Source: Uranotaenia lowii
Taxonomy: Eukaryota; Arthropoda; Insecta; Diptera; Culicidae
Direction of reading: 5' to 3'
Length of the DNA: 64,000 bases
NCBI RefSeq assembly: GCF_029784155.1
Contig: NC_073693.1
Span: forward strand, 354,768,591 to 354,832,590
In this document: piece after piece, positions 25,816 through 37,140 of the stretch
Layout: every line of letters starts with the position of its first letter
Numbering within the stretch: position 1 is the stretch's first letter
Position numbers and translations under genes: made by a program
The notes under the pieces: model-generated
What the model saw: the letters and a program-made list of their open reading frames with translations, nothing else
The model's database searches: none
What the model was told of the DNA's origin: nothing

Positions 25816-26850
25816 CAGGGCCGGCTGTAGGAAGAACCGGGGATGTTTTAGTGACTTATTTTTTCTATCATATTTTTGCTCAAACAAAGCATGAATAAAA
25901 AAAAATTAACATTAACAGTAATTTTTTTTATATAAAATAGTAGATATTCTATGAAAATATATCTTAAAATATTACAAACTGTAAATTTGCTTAGTTTGTA
26001 AAATGAAAACCTTAGTAACAAAATAGTGAATCTATTTTCATTGATGATAAAATCTTTGAACTTAGTCAAGTCTCTGGTGGATTTGGTTGGTATGGTTTGT
26101 CTTAGAAATTTTCCTATGTTCAAATCAAATAAGTTACGAGACTCTTGTGCAAATAAAAAAAATAAAAAAATTACCATCAATGAAACGAATCAAATTTTCG
26201 AAAGTATGAGATTAAAACATGTTTAGACGCTTGATCCAATTTTAGAGTTTTAGTATTGAGTTATAATTGTAATTAATGTGAAATAATACACCAAGAGAAG
26301 ATGAAATTTCTAGCAGTTTTTAACGTGAAGATTTAATTTTTTTTGTCAGCAAATATTTTTCATTAAAAATATATTCAATTATTTAAATCCTGTGAATGAC
26401 TTTTTTTAAAATTAAAACCAGTTTATTTCATTAAACAATACTTTGAGAATAATCACAAAATCTTCTTTATGATTTTCCGATGTGATTGTATACACAACTG
26501 ACATTGATTAAAAATTGTAATTTTTTATTCATTTCAATAACGAAACAGACATCTCGATATTTTTATCGTTCAAAAACGTTTTTAGTAAGATTTCTGAATT
26601 CACACAAAAAAAAAAAACATTTCTGAAACGTAATTCAGTCAGAATATTAATTTAATCAGAATATCAAATATGGGCCAAGGATGATCTGTGAATCTGAATT
26701 GAAATATGATTTTCAAATGATTAATCTGATATTGAGTCAATCCTGGATAGTCATTTTAATGCTTTGTTATATTTGAATTTTGCATAAGTTTAAAAACTAC
26801 GAATCTGAATATGAATCAGGATTTTGGCATCAGTCCTGTGTAAAGATTTT
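25816..26850 (-). mobile_element. Partial copy of the CAGGGCCGTAGGAA hAT-like family
   Basis: The end at 25816 reads CAGGGCCGGCTGTAGGAAG, followed by AACCGG, a T-rich stretch and 'catatttttgctcaaacaa', in the same order as the reverse complement of the right end at 57600-57687. The interior near 26600-26830 has the 'gaatctgaat' and 'attcag' richness of the better copy. The other end was not located, so the stated right boundary is only a guess. Confidence 0.5.
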
Positions 26851-27239
26851 TACTCTTAAATGATATAACCCCAGAAAAAACAAGCAGAAAAACAGAAAAA
26901 GAATCAAAATTTATGAAGCATTTGATTTTTCTCAGGACACCTTAACTCAGCCTTCTTCAGAAGACAAATATAGCCGATCAATTTAATCATACCCAAGCAA
27001 ACATAAATTCGCATTAGAAACGATGGCTCAAGTCGTTAATAATCGTATTGCAAATCGTTATTCCAACCGAATAACTGAAACATTGCTATCTCCTGCGCGG
27101 GTTTAAAGTGAGAAAACAGTCTTGTTGCCAAAAATGATATCATATTTCAGGGTAACAGCTGCAAAAATTGACTATTTGCTCCCATTTCGATGCCTTGTCT
27201 GTCAGCAAGCATCAGGGTAAATTAAAGATGATTTGGTAG

Positions 27240-27920
27240 ATTCCTGATTTAGCGCAATGCTTTTCAATTTGTATGGGAAATTGTATGGATGAAATTTTTT
27301 TTACACCTTATATAATCCAGAAAATTTGAATAGGCTTGAAATGAAGAAGAAGCTTAGCATTTTATGAAAAAATTTATAACTATTTCAACGTGAAATATCG
27401 AAAATTTTTGAAAAGTATTTAAAAATGGTATGGATTACTGGCTAACTCTTTCAGTAATTTCATGAAATTTTTTTTCCAAGGTTATATATATTTTTTTAAA
27501 TTTATTCATTTACGGGATCGCTTGATACATAAATTAACAAATTTATTGGCTATGCAAAACAAAAAAATTATTTCCATCCTACGGTTTTAACAGTGAAAAA
27601 CGCTTAAATTTTATAAATGTTTTTTGAAAATAAATATCTGTTTAACATCGAATATCTTTTCTGGAGTAAAGCTTGATTTGTAATTTCTTTACAAGAAATG
27701 TACTGCAAAAGCCAAGAAATATTTTCATTTAGAGTTTCATTTTTTTTTAACTTTCAGTATAATTGAAAATTTTTGTTTTCCCATACAATTCCCATACAAA
27801 ATAGAAAAAACCGTGGCGCTGATTTAGAACCGAATCAATTGCTTTCAAATTTTTTGTAGCTATTTTTGGCAATAGAAAACAACAACAAAAATTTATGGCA
27901 GGTGTAAAAAATTTTAAATT
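27240..27920 (+). repeat. Dispersed repeat, copy A (partner 40930-41540)
   Basis: Shared ordered words with 40930-41540 include 'aacaaatttattggctatgcaaa', 'ccatcctacggtt', 'aacatcgaatatc', 'ttctggagtaaag', 'aatgtactg', 'ttaactttcagt', 'gcgctgatttag' and 'agctatttttggca', in the same order and orientation. Similarity is clear but heavily diverged, perhaps 65-75 percent by eye. No terminal repeats or coding sequence identified. Confidence 0.6.
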
Positions 27921-28284
27921 TGAAATTTTTATACCACGCTGAAAATCTAGTATACAAAGAAGTGATCGAATAACGGTCAGTTCATACAGTTTTTATTGCT
28001 TTAGCCAGAAGAATGTTGTAATTGTGTAATGTTTAATGTTGCCTCAATTTTGATTATATGAAAAGGGTAACAAACTTGTTGTGAAATAGATGTAAAAAAA
28101 ATTAAACTGGGGACAGAATGATTCATTTTTCTTACTGAGGATAATAATCATCATATAAGAGGGTGTTTGTTTTGGGGGAAAATGTCAATTCGAGCATAAC
28201 AATCAAAGTGTTCGAACGCATTATTAGGTTTTAAGTTGTTAGTCCTTTTTTAATGGTTTGAAAAAATATGCCTAATTATGAAAT

Positions 28285-28356
28285 TACCAAGGTCGAGTGT
28301 TTAGCGTGGTAAAACGTTGGTCTACTGATGGCATGGGTTCGATTCCCTTCTTGGTA
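28285..28356 (+). repeat. tRNA-like sequence, 72 nt (SINE head or tRNA pseudogene)
   Basis: The 7-nt arms TACCAAG (28285-28291) and CTTGGTA (28350-28356) are perfectly complementary, giving a full acceptor stem. Just inside the 3' arm is a T-arm with GGG/CCC pairing around the loop TTCGATT. An A-box-like TTAGCGTGGTAAAACG lies upstream, and the B box is GGGTTCGATTCCC. The D and anticodon arms do not fold cleanly, so the anticodon cannot be read with confidence. There is no T run immediately downstream. A decayed tRNA or a tRNA-derived SINE head are both possible. Confidence 0.5.
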
Positions 28357-30300
28357 CTGAGTGACAAGACAGGTTAAGACAGAGTATGTAAAAAAATCAA
28401 AACTTAAAGACAAGAAACTATTGTTTTCAATTTACATTTTATGCTAATTTAAGCAAGGCTGGGTAAACTCAGCTAGTGAAAAAAGTTATTTATTGCAAAT
28501 TTCAATACTCGATCAATGATTTGGCAACATTACACTCGAGCCACTTCAAAATATTTAATAAACATATTATGAAGATTAAAACGAAAGCTAATGTGTCGAA
28601 AATGAACGTGAATTGATTTAAACTGCTTGAAATTGTGACAGTTTTTAACAAAATCTTCTTTGGTACATTAAACTGCTGAAGTAGTACTTACCTAAAACAG
28701 TCATCAAGACCTTATACTACCGTTGTAAATCAGACTCGACAGAAGAGTTTGTTGTTTGGGATTTTTTTTTGAAGTTTATGACAGCTGGATTGTTTTTATG
28801 CCTGATTTTATGCAACGCCATAAAAAATTTGAAAAGAATCTCTTAAATTAAAAAAAAAACTGAAATTTATTTTAATTCCTCAATACTACCAATTTTCGGA
28901 TTAATGAATTTCTTAAGCACTGTCGTCTCCTTGAGGTTCTATGAACTGATTTCCACGAATTTTAATTTCGATGAAACTCTAGATTGCTAAAAATGTCAAA
29001 AGTTCATGACCCCAGTGCTTACGCCGATCGATTTACGAGAAACCAACCCCCATTTCCAGATAAGCTCAAAACTTTTCGGCTGTCAGTTGTCAAGTTTTTC
29101 TCCACTTTTGTTGTTGGTTGAGCAAATAAATTGACACGCACCTCTCCGTCCTGAAGCTCAACAACTTTCAAAATGAAGCGAGAGAGTCTATGACAAACGG
29201 CTGCTGGTTGGGATCCACGATTGAACTATCTTTCATTTTGACCGACCACCCACCCATTTTTTCCACCCTGCCCACAAACCACTCGACAAGATAATCCCTT
29301 AGGTTTAAAAGTTGTTCGATGCCTCTCTACCCCGAGAAGGTTGAAATAGGAATAAGTTGCTCTGAACCTGAATCTAATTTGCAAAGATGAGAGTGCACTC
29401 GGTATTTGTGCAGTTATATCGTGCGCCACCAGGAAGCTTGGATAGTGAAAAGTTTTCCTCTACCCGAGTTGCATACAAGAAGGAAGAGGATTTCTAGTTG
29501 TTGCCAGAAGATAATATTTTTCTCCCACATTATGCAGAAGCAACTCTCGAAACTAACCAAGTGCCTCGCGAAAAAAGTTTTCCCATCTTTCGTCGCCATA
29601 ACAACTTGTCAGAGAAAAGGAGAGAAGAAAAAAAAACGGGAAAGTCGGTGCTAAAATCAACGCCTTCTCAGGTCAATTCCTTCTGGTTATGATAACCGGC
29701 AAGCAGCTTGGAAATGGATTGCTTTGGTCGAGAAAAAAAATCGATGTGACCTGCAAACAAAAAATCAATCTCCTGGCAAATCAATCAAACAAACCACTTA
29801 GCCCCGCAATCGAAGAAGGCCATCTGTCACGAACGGGCGCCATCCATTTGATTCGAATACTAGGGCACTTAGGGCACTGGACTAGGCCCTACTAACTTGT
29901 GAAAACAAGCGACGCGGATGGAGACCTGTTGTAGTCGTGCTAGGTTTTATCCTTGGTAATCACGTGCCCATAACCTCAACTTTATCACCGGCCAAACGGA
30001 AAAGGCCAAAAACCAATTTTGTGCGTAGCGTTTTACTTTTCGTTTCATTTGTAGGTGGACATGAAAGAGAGCTAGGGTTCACGGGTTTTCACTCTCCCCT
30101 TTGGGTGGATAATTCCTCCGTGCGTTGGATTGCGTGATGTAAGTTATGACCTTTTCCAGACGGTCAAAACGATTTTGGCACCCACCCAAACGGTTTTTTG
30201 TATCAATATTTCCATTTTTTTTTTTATATCAAGCATGGAAACACATTTCTTCAGGTGCAAAAAAAAATGTTCAAAAGCTGTAATTAAATCAATTGGAAGC
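28357..30300. other. Unique non-coding DNA
   Basis: No gene recognised. From about 29000 to 30140 base composition is more balanced, with many short overlapping frames on both strands, none with a domain. This could be intronic or regulatory sequence upstream of the gene beyond array S5, but nothing supports a specific call. Confidence 0.45.
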
Positions 30301-31400
30301 TGTCAAAATTGTCAAAATTGTCAAAATGGTCCAAATTGTCAAAATTGTCAAAAATCGTCAAAATTGTCAAAATTGTCAAAATTGTCAAAATTGTCAAAAT
30401 TGTCAAAATTGTCAAAATTGTCAAAATTGTCAAAATTGTCAAAATTGTCAAAATTGTCAAAATTGTCAAAATTGTCAAAATTGTCAAAATTGTCAAAATT
30501 GTCAAAATTTTCAAAATTGTCAAAATTGTCAAAATTGTCAAAATTGTCAAAATTGTCAAAATTGTCAAAATTGTCAAAATTGTCAAAATTGTCAAAATTG
30601 TCAAAATTGTCAAAATTGTCAAAATTGTCAAAATTGTCAAAATTGTCAAAATTGTCAAAATTGTCAAAATTGTGAAAATTGTGAAAATTGTGAAAATTGT
30701 GAAAATTGTGAAAATTGTGAAAATTGTGAAAATTGTCAAAATTGTCAAAATTGTCAAAATTGTCAAAATTGTCAAAATTGTCAAAATTGTCAAAATTGTC
30801 AAAATTGTCAAAATTGTCAAAATTGTCAAAATTGTCAAAATTGTCAAAATTGTCAAAATTGTCAAAATTGTCAAAATTGTCAAAATTGTCAAAATAGTCA
30901 AAATTGTCAAAATTGTCAAAATTGTCAAAATTGTCAAAATTGTCAAAATTGTCAAAATTGTCAAAATTGTCAAAATTGTCAAAATTGTCAAAATTGTCAA
31001 AATTGTCAAAATTGTCAAAATTGTCAAAATTGTCAAAATTGTCAAAATTGTCAAAATTGTCAAAATTGTCAAAATTGTCAAAATTGTCAAAATTGTCAAA
31101 ATTGTCAAAATTGTCAAAATTGTCAAAATTGTCAAAATTGTCAAAATTGTCAAAATTGTCAAAATTGTCAAAATTGTCAAAATTGTCAAAATTGTCAAAA
31201 TTGTCAAAATTGTCAAAATTGTCAAAATTGTCAAAATTGTCAAAATTGTCAAAATTGTCAAAATTGTCAAAATTGTCAAAATTGTCAAAATTGTCAAAAT
31301 TGTCAAAATTGTCAAAATTGTCAAAATTGTCAAAATTGTCAAAATTGTCAAAATTGTCAAAATTGTCAAAATTGTCAAAATTGTCAAAATTGTCAAAATT
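30301..31400 (-). repeat. Satellite array S5, 9-bp unit, type II on the minus strand (TTGTCAAAA on plus)
   Basis: About 122 units of AAAATTGTC. Seven consecutive units carry the same C-to-G change (gtgaaaatt) at about 30672-30733, a block amplification of one variant. Otherwise the array is nearly invariant and in phase. It lies about 670 bp upstream of the S28-family gene and is in inverted orientation relative to S6 on the other side. Confidence 0.97.
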
Positions 31401-32004
31401 TATAATCGTTGTGGGAAAGCACTGAGATTGGTGAGTAATTGAAGCCGAATGTATTGATGAAGTATCATTTGGAGATCTAGCGAATACCTTTTGGCCTCGA
31501 AATAAGTCCAACAATTTTCCAATGTAACTTGTAGGCATTTCCGTTTTTTTATAAGAGTAAGATGATCGTACACTACTGGTTCTATATTTAAAGTAACATA
31601 TTAATCTATATTTGGAACCATATGTTAGCTAACCATCATTAGAAGTGAAGTACAAATTGATAACATTCTTTTCGGACACACCAGAATCATTCCAACCGTG
31701 ATTATCTCACAGTCGATTTTTTTTTGTATCGTCCCGCTACACTTCCTCGATAATTTAACATTTTACGTTAATCTCTAAACAGAGCAGTAAGAACGAAATA
31801 AAAAATAAATTCAAACGACCGAATACAACCAGATTTTATTCAAATGTGTTTTTTCATTATGTCACATTAGTCAGACCCCGGAAACATGGGTGTAAAATTT
31901 TTGAAAACCCGTAAAGCTTTGGCAATCACAGCTTCGACTTGCTTTATCTGCTCTAATCAAATCGAACCTGTGAGTTTAATCGATAACGAAACCACGAACG
32001 AAGC
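31401..32004. promoter_or_regulatory. Upstream region of the S28-family gene
   Basis: About 600 bp of unique sequence lies between array S5 and the core promoter. It contains a WGATAR-type site on the minus strand (TTATCT at 31944-31949) and another near-match (CGATAA at 31981-31986). GATA sites are typical of insect midgut gene promoters, which would suit a secreted peptidase-like protein, but this is inference from motif content only. Confidence 0.35.
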
Positions 32005-32040
32005 TATAAAGGTGGCTTATCGCCTTCAAATTCGGTCAGT
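32005..32040 (+). promoter_or_regulatory. Core promoter: TATA box and insect initiator
   Basis: TATAAA at 32005-32010 is followed by TCAGT at 32036-32040, the arthropod initiator. Taking the A at 32038 as +1, the TATA box lies at -33 to -28, the expected spacing. This predicts a 30-nt 5' leader before the ATG at 32068, short but common in insect digestive-type genes. Confidence 0.75.
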
Positions 32041-32067
32041 TGGGTAATTTTTAATCGCGAAGTGGCA

Positions 32068-33551
32068 ATGTTATTAAATTTGATGGGACAATTTCTATTG
32101 CTGGGCCTTCTATTGGCCTCGGTTGTTTTTGGTGAAATCCGTGAAGAGACCATCCAGATGCGGGTCAATCACTTCAACCCTCGCCAGCGGGACACTTTTT
32201 CGATGCGTTTTTTCGTCAATGATGAGCACGCTTATCCTAGAGGACCGATTTTCCTGGTTGTGGGGTCTTCAGGCCCAGCGAATCTTCGGCTTTTGCGAGA
32301 AGGGCTGTTCTACGACATTGCCTATCTGGAGGGAGCCTACATGATTGCTACGGAGATGCGATACAATGGAGAGAGTTTACCAGTCAGGTAAGCTACGATT
32401 TGTGGTTCAATAGGTATTTGTGAATTTTCTAAGAATGTTCCATACCTTACAGTGATGCCTCAACGGAAAATTTGGATTATTTGACCGTTGATCAAGTTCT
32501 GGCAGATTTGGTGGAGCTAGTTCATCACTTCAGGCATAACGTTGTGAGGAATCCGAACGCCAAAATTATTCTGATGGGAACCGGATTGGGAGGTGCCATT
32601 GCCAGCTACTTCCGGATGCAGTTTCCACATCTTTCTACCGGTGCCTGGGTTTCCAGCAGCAACGTTGAAGCCAACTTGGAGTTCAGAGGGTTCCTCGAGA
32701 GTCTTGGGGACACCATTCACGAATTCGGAGGAAGTGACTGTTACGGAACCATCTTTAGCAGTTTCCACGTAGCCCAAAACCTAATTGCCTTGGGCTATTC
32801 AGAGCTGTTGACGGAAATGTTTAACTTGTGTGACCCGCTTAACATCGAGGATCGATTTGACGTATCCACGTTCCTTCTAACGCTTAGAAACGACATCGAA
32901 CTGAGCATCGTCCTTGGGATTGACACATCAGCTACTACGGCAATGTGCGAACAAATTGAAGGCTCAGACTTCTCGAATAGCTTACTAGCCCTACAGAATT
33001 ATTTCCTGAGGTATCATGAACCTGGATCCTGTATTAATGCGACCTTCAGCAGCTTCTACGAACGCTTCGTGTCCACGGACTTCGATCATCCCATGCTACA
33101 GGTGGGCTTCCGGCAGCAAACCTACCTAGTTTGTACAAACTTCGGCCTGTTTGCTTCCACCAACTCCCGGAATCAGCCATTTGGTAATCAAATTCCCATT
33201 GACTTCTATGTTGAAATGTGTCGTCGAACGCTGGGAGAGTGGGTCACCGGGGACTTCATTCAAAGGCAGGCGAATCGTAATAATCGAAGATTCGGAGGAA
33301 AGCATCCGGTGATCAGCAACATTCAATACACCAATGGAGGCGTTGATCCGAACCATGTGGCTGGAATAACCCGGGATCTAAACATCAATAGACATGCTCA
33401 CGGAACGCTCATCGAAGAAGGTTTCTTCGCTCGAGATATTACTTCAATCGACTACGAAAACGATAGTCCTGCGATGGTGGCTGCTAAGGAAAAAACACGA
33501 ACCCTAATTGACACCTGGATCTTCGCGGATGCCGCACCGATCAACAACTAA
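32068..33551 (+). CDS. Secreted S28-family serine carboxypeptidase-like protein, probable pseudoenzyme (two exons)
   Basis: The model joins 32068-32387 and 32453-33551 for 472 residues, a normal S28 length. The first in-frame ATG is used; it opens a signal peptide (residues 1-22, hydrophobic LLLGLLLASVVFG). Family features follow in order: QMRVNHF (30-36), GPIFL (59-63), EMRYNGESLP (96-105) in place of the usual EHRYYGKSxP, STENLDYL, then GTGLGGAIASYFR from 149, the acid motif NGGVDP (401-406), and a C-terminal RDI...SPAMVAAKEK block. S28 enzymes such as lysosomal Pro-X carboxypeptidase and DPP2 cleave after proline using Ser, Asp and His. Here the nucleophile in GGSYGG is Gly151 (GGA, 32583-32585) and the His in AHCxDL aligns with Phe432; Asp405 remains. 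An N-glycosylation site lies at Asn302. The frame is intact, so it looks like a maintained, catalytically dead secreted paralogue rather than a pseudogene. Exact substrate or partner is unknown. The His alignment is less certain, since His421 and His423 lie nearby. Confidence 0.88.
32388..32452 (+). other. Intron of the S28-family gene, 65 bp
   Basis: The donor CAG|GTAAGC and the acceptor CCTTACAG|T flank a 65-bp intron. It splits codon 107 after its second base and restores Ser107 followed by DASTENLDYL, which continues the family pattern. Without splicing the frame stops at 32391. The size is typical of short dipteran introns. Confidence 0.9.
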
Positions 33552-33573
33552 ATTCTTCGATTGAGAAAATTTC

Positions 33574-33579
33574 AATAAA
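33574..33579 (+). terminator. Polyadenylation signal AATAAA
   Basis: A canonical AATAAA lies 23 nt after the stop codon, followed by a T-rich stretch (cattttcttatag), giving a very short 3' UTR. It supports the end of the S28-family gene. Confidence 0.75.
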
Positions 33580-33740
33580 TTCATTTTCTTATAGTTCCAT
33601 TGTAAAGTTGTTCAAACTTCGAACATTTTGTTTAAAGACATAAATTAGGCTGAAATGTATCTGGACTTTTCTCTTATCCAAACGGCAATCGCTTGTTATC
33701 AAATTGCTTTTTAATAAGGAAATCGGTTTGTGGGTGTTGA

Positions 33741-35330
33741 AGTTTTGACAATTTTAACAATTTTGCCAACTTTAACAATTTTGACAATTTTGACAATGTT
33801 GACAATTTTAACAGTTTTGACAATATTGACAATTCTCCCAATTTTCACAATTTCAACAATATTGACAATTCTCCCAATTTTCACAATTTTAACAATTTTG
33901 ACGATTTTGACAATTTTGACAATTTTGACAATTTTGACAATTTTGACAATTTTGACAATTTTGACAATTTTGACAATTTTGACAATTTTGACAATTTTGA
34001 CAATTTTGACAATTTTGACAATTTTGACAATTTTGACAATTTTGACAATTTTGACAATTTTGACAATTTTGACAATTTTGACAATTTTGACAATTTTGAC
34101 AATTTTGACAATTTTGACAATTTTGACAATTTTGACAATTTGGACAATTTTGACAATTTTGACAATTTTGACAATTTTGACAATTTTGACAATTTTGACA
34201 ATTTTGACAATTTTGACAATTTTGACAATTTTGACAATTTTGACAATTTTGACAATTTTGACAATTTTGACAATTTTGACAATTTTGACAATTTTGACAA
34301 TTTTGACAATTTTGACAATTTTGACAATTTTGACAATTTTGACAATTTTGACAATTTTGACAATTTTGACAATTTTGACAATTTTGACAATTTTGACAAT
34401 TTTGACAATTTTGACAATTTTGACAATTTTGACAATTTTGACAATTTTGACAATTTTGACAATTTTGACAATTTTGACAATTTTGACAATTTTGACAATT
34501 TTGATAATTTTGACAATTTTGACAATTTTGACAATTTTGACAATTTTGACAATTTTGACAATTTTGACAATTTTGACAATTTTGACAATTTTGACAATTT
34601 TGACAATTTTGACAATTTTGACAATTTTGACAATTTTGACAATTTTGACAATTTTGACAATTTTGACAATTTTGACAATTTTGACAATTTTGACAATTTT
34701 GACAATTTTGACAATTTTGACAATTTTGACAATTTTGACAATTTTGACAATTTTGACAATTTTGACAATTTTGACAATTTTGACAATTTTGACAATTTTG
34801 ACAATTTTGACAATTTTGACAATTTTGACAATTTTGACAATTTTGACAATTTTGACAATTTTGACAATTTTGACAATTTTGACAATTTTGACAATTTTGA
34901 CAATTTTGATAATTTTGACAATTTTGACAATTTTGACAATTTTGACAATTTTGACAATTTTGACAATTTTGACAATTTTGACAATTTTGACAATTTTGAC
35001 AATTTTGACAATTTTGACAATTTTGACAATTTTGACAATTTTGACAATTTTGACAATTTTGACAATTTTGACAATTTTGACAATTTTGACAATTTTGACA
35101 ATTTTGACAATTTTGACAATTTTGACAATTTTGACAATTTTGACAATTTTGACAATTTTGACAATTTTGACAATTTTGACAGTTTCGGCAATTTTGACAA
35201 TTTTGTTAAAATTGACAAACTTTGACAATTTTGACGATTTTGACAATTTTGACAATTTTGAAAATTGTGACAATTTTGACAATTTCGACAATTTCGACAA
35301 TACCGACAATTTCGGCAATTTTTACCATTT
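33741..35330 (+). repeat. Satellite array S6, 9-bp unit, type II (TTTTGACAA), with degenerate edges
   Basis: The interior from about 33900 to 35180 is almost perfect AATTTTGAC. Both edges are degenerate. At the left, a 36-bp (four-unit) duplication carries the same variants (aatattgacaattctccc) starting at 33822 and 33858. At the right, units mutate to cgac, gaaaattgtg and ggc, and a switch to the other orientation occurs at about 35204-35219 (ttgttaaaattgac). The array begins about 160 bp after the poly(A) signal of the S28-family gene. Confidence 0.96.
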
Positions 35331-36510
35331 TTCGAATATATTGTGATTATTTTTAACCTGTTTGAAATTATATGAATTTGAAGAATATCTTTTGGATACC
35401 TTTCGACAACACATCGTTTGTGGAGGCAAACTTAAGCTTGGCTTTAAGGTTACACTGTGCACTTGAAGATGGGGCGCTAAAATGAAATCTGGCTTCCAAG
35501 AAAGCTACCACTAATCCATCGAAGGGGCTGACAAGATGGGTGGTGCCAAGATAAAACGAACATAGATTTGGCTATGGAAGGTAAGCCCACAATTTTCCGA
35601 ATCGATTCCACCTGGCCCCTTTTTCGAGAGAAGGCTCCTATACTATCTTAATATGTACCTTTGATAGGAAAGCACACCCCAGCGAGCGAGTGAGCGATAG
35701 ATGATTAAAAGCGATTCAAAGTACGACCGCAGTGTATGCAGTGCGGTCCTCTTCAGCTTTTCGAAGGCTTCACCCTTTTGCTTTCCACTTTTATCTGATA
35801 TGGGAGCATTTTAAACACTAGGCTGGTAAGACGGTTAAAATAAAAATTGGAGTTAAACTTGTAAGCGCTTTCCCAAAGCATCGAGATTAGTCCACAAATA
35901 TTTTTTAAATAAACCTTCAGAAATTGAACAAAAAAAAATTTAAGTTTATTTTCAACCTAAACTTTAAGAAATTCGTTTATTGAAAGCAACCTAGTAGTGT
36001 TGAAGCCTCCAATTCCGCAATAGACTGCTCACATACCTCCTCCTGAGGGCCCTAAACCCTCGCACACATGCCCAACTTGGGGGAATCGATAGATTAGCAG
36101 GCTCCACTTCACCGATAGAAAAACTTTTCCCTACCGTGCCTATTCGAAGAGAAGGAACCAGCGAGTAGGGTCTAGGAATTTTCCTAAAGTGGAAGGACGA
36201 GGAAAAGTTTATCCTTATCAGTTCCTCGCGCTAGGGACTAGAAACGAGAAACGGCTAAATTCCTTCGGTCACGATACAATAGCAGGTATGGAGCAGAAAT
36301 TTTCCTCCGTAATCGGTGAATTTTGGATGGATTGGAGCCGTATGTTGGTGTGTTTATGTTTAGTTTGTGTGCCAAAAGTGAGTGAATGGTTCTGCGGTTT
36401 TATGACAACTGGTCCTTGTTAGTCATGCCTCCGATGGATTCAGGAAAAAAAAGAGTCCTTTAGCGATAATGTTGCTCAAGGTGTTGTTTTTGTTTCTATT
36501 TTTTTAATTT
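35331..36510. other. Unique non-coding DNA
   Basis: No gene recognised. Open frames are under 80 codons. The region 36060-36425 is of balanced composition but contains only one short plus-strand frame (36189-36422) without any domain. Confidence 0.5.
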
Positions 36511-37140
36511 GTAAAAATTGTCAAAATTGTCAAAAAAGTCAAAATTGCCAAAATTGTCAAGATTGTCAAAATTGTCAAAAATGTCAAAATTGTCAAAATT
36601 GTCAAAATTGTCAAAATTGTCAAAATTGTCAAAATTGTCAAAATTGTCAAAATTGTCAAAATTGTCAAAATTGTCAAAATTGTCAAAATTGTCAAAATTG
36701 TCAAAATTGTCAAAATTGTCAAAATTGTCAAAATTTTAAAAATTGTCAAAATTGTCAAAATTGTCAAAATTGTCAAAATTGTCAAAATTGTCAAAATTGT
36801 CAAAATTGTCAAAATTGTCAAAATTGTCAAAATTGTCAAAATTGTCAAAATTGTCAAAATTGTCAAAATTGTCAAAATTGTCAAAATTGTCAAAATTGTC
36901 AAAATTGTCAAAATCGTCAAAATTGTCAAAATTGTCAAAATTGTCAAAATTGTCAAAATTGTCAAAATTGTCAAAATTGTCAAAATTGTCAAAATTGTCA
37001 AAATTGTCAAAATTGTCAAAATTGTCAAAATTGTCAAAATTGTCAAAATTGTCAAAATTGTCAAAATTGTCAAAATTGTCAAAATTGTCAAAATTGTCAA
37101 AATTGTCAAAATTGTCAAAATTGTCAAAATTGTCAAAATT
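36511..37140 (-). repeat. Satellite array S7, 9-bp unit, type II on the minus strand (TTGTCAAAA on plus)
   Basis: About 70 units of AAAATTGTC. Left-edge units are degenerate (aaaaaagtc, aaattgcc, aagattgtc); the interior has rare variants near 36735 (aaattttaaaaa) and 36914 (aaatcgtc). The right edge ends abruptly at 'cttaaagatggtttct', the same junction that bounds array S10 in inverted orientation at 62955, so the array and its flank were duplicated together. Confidence 0.96.
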
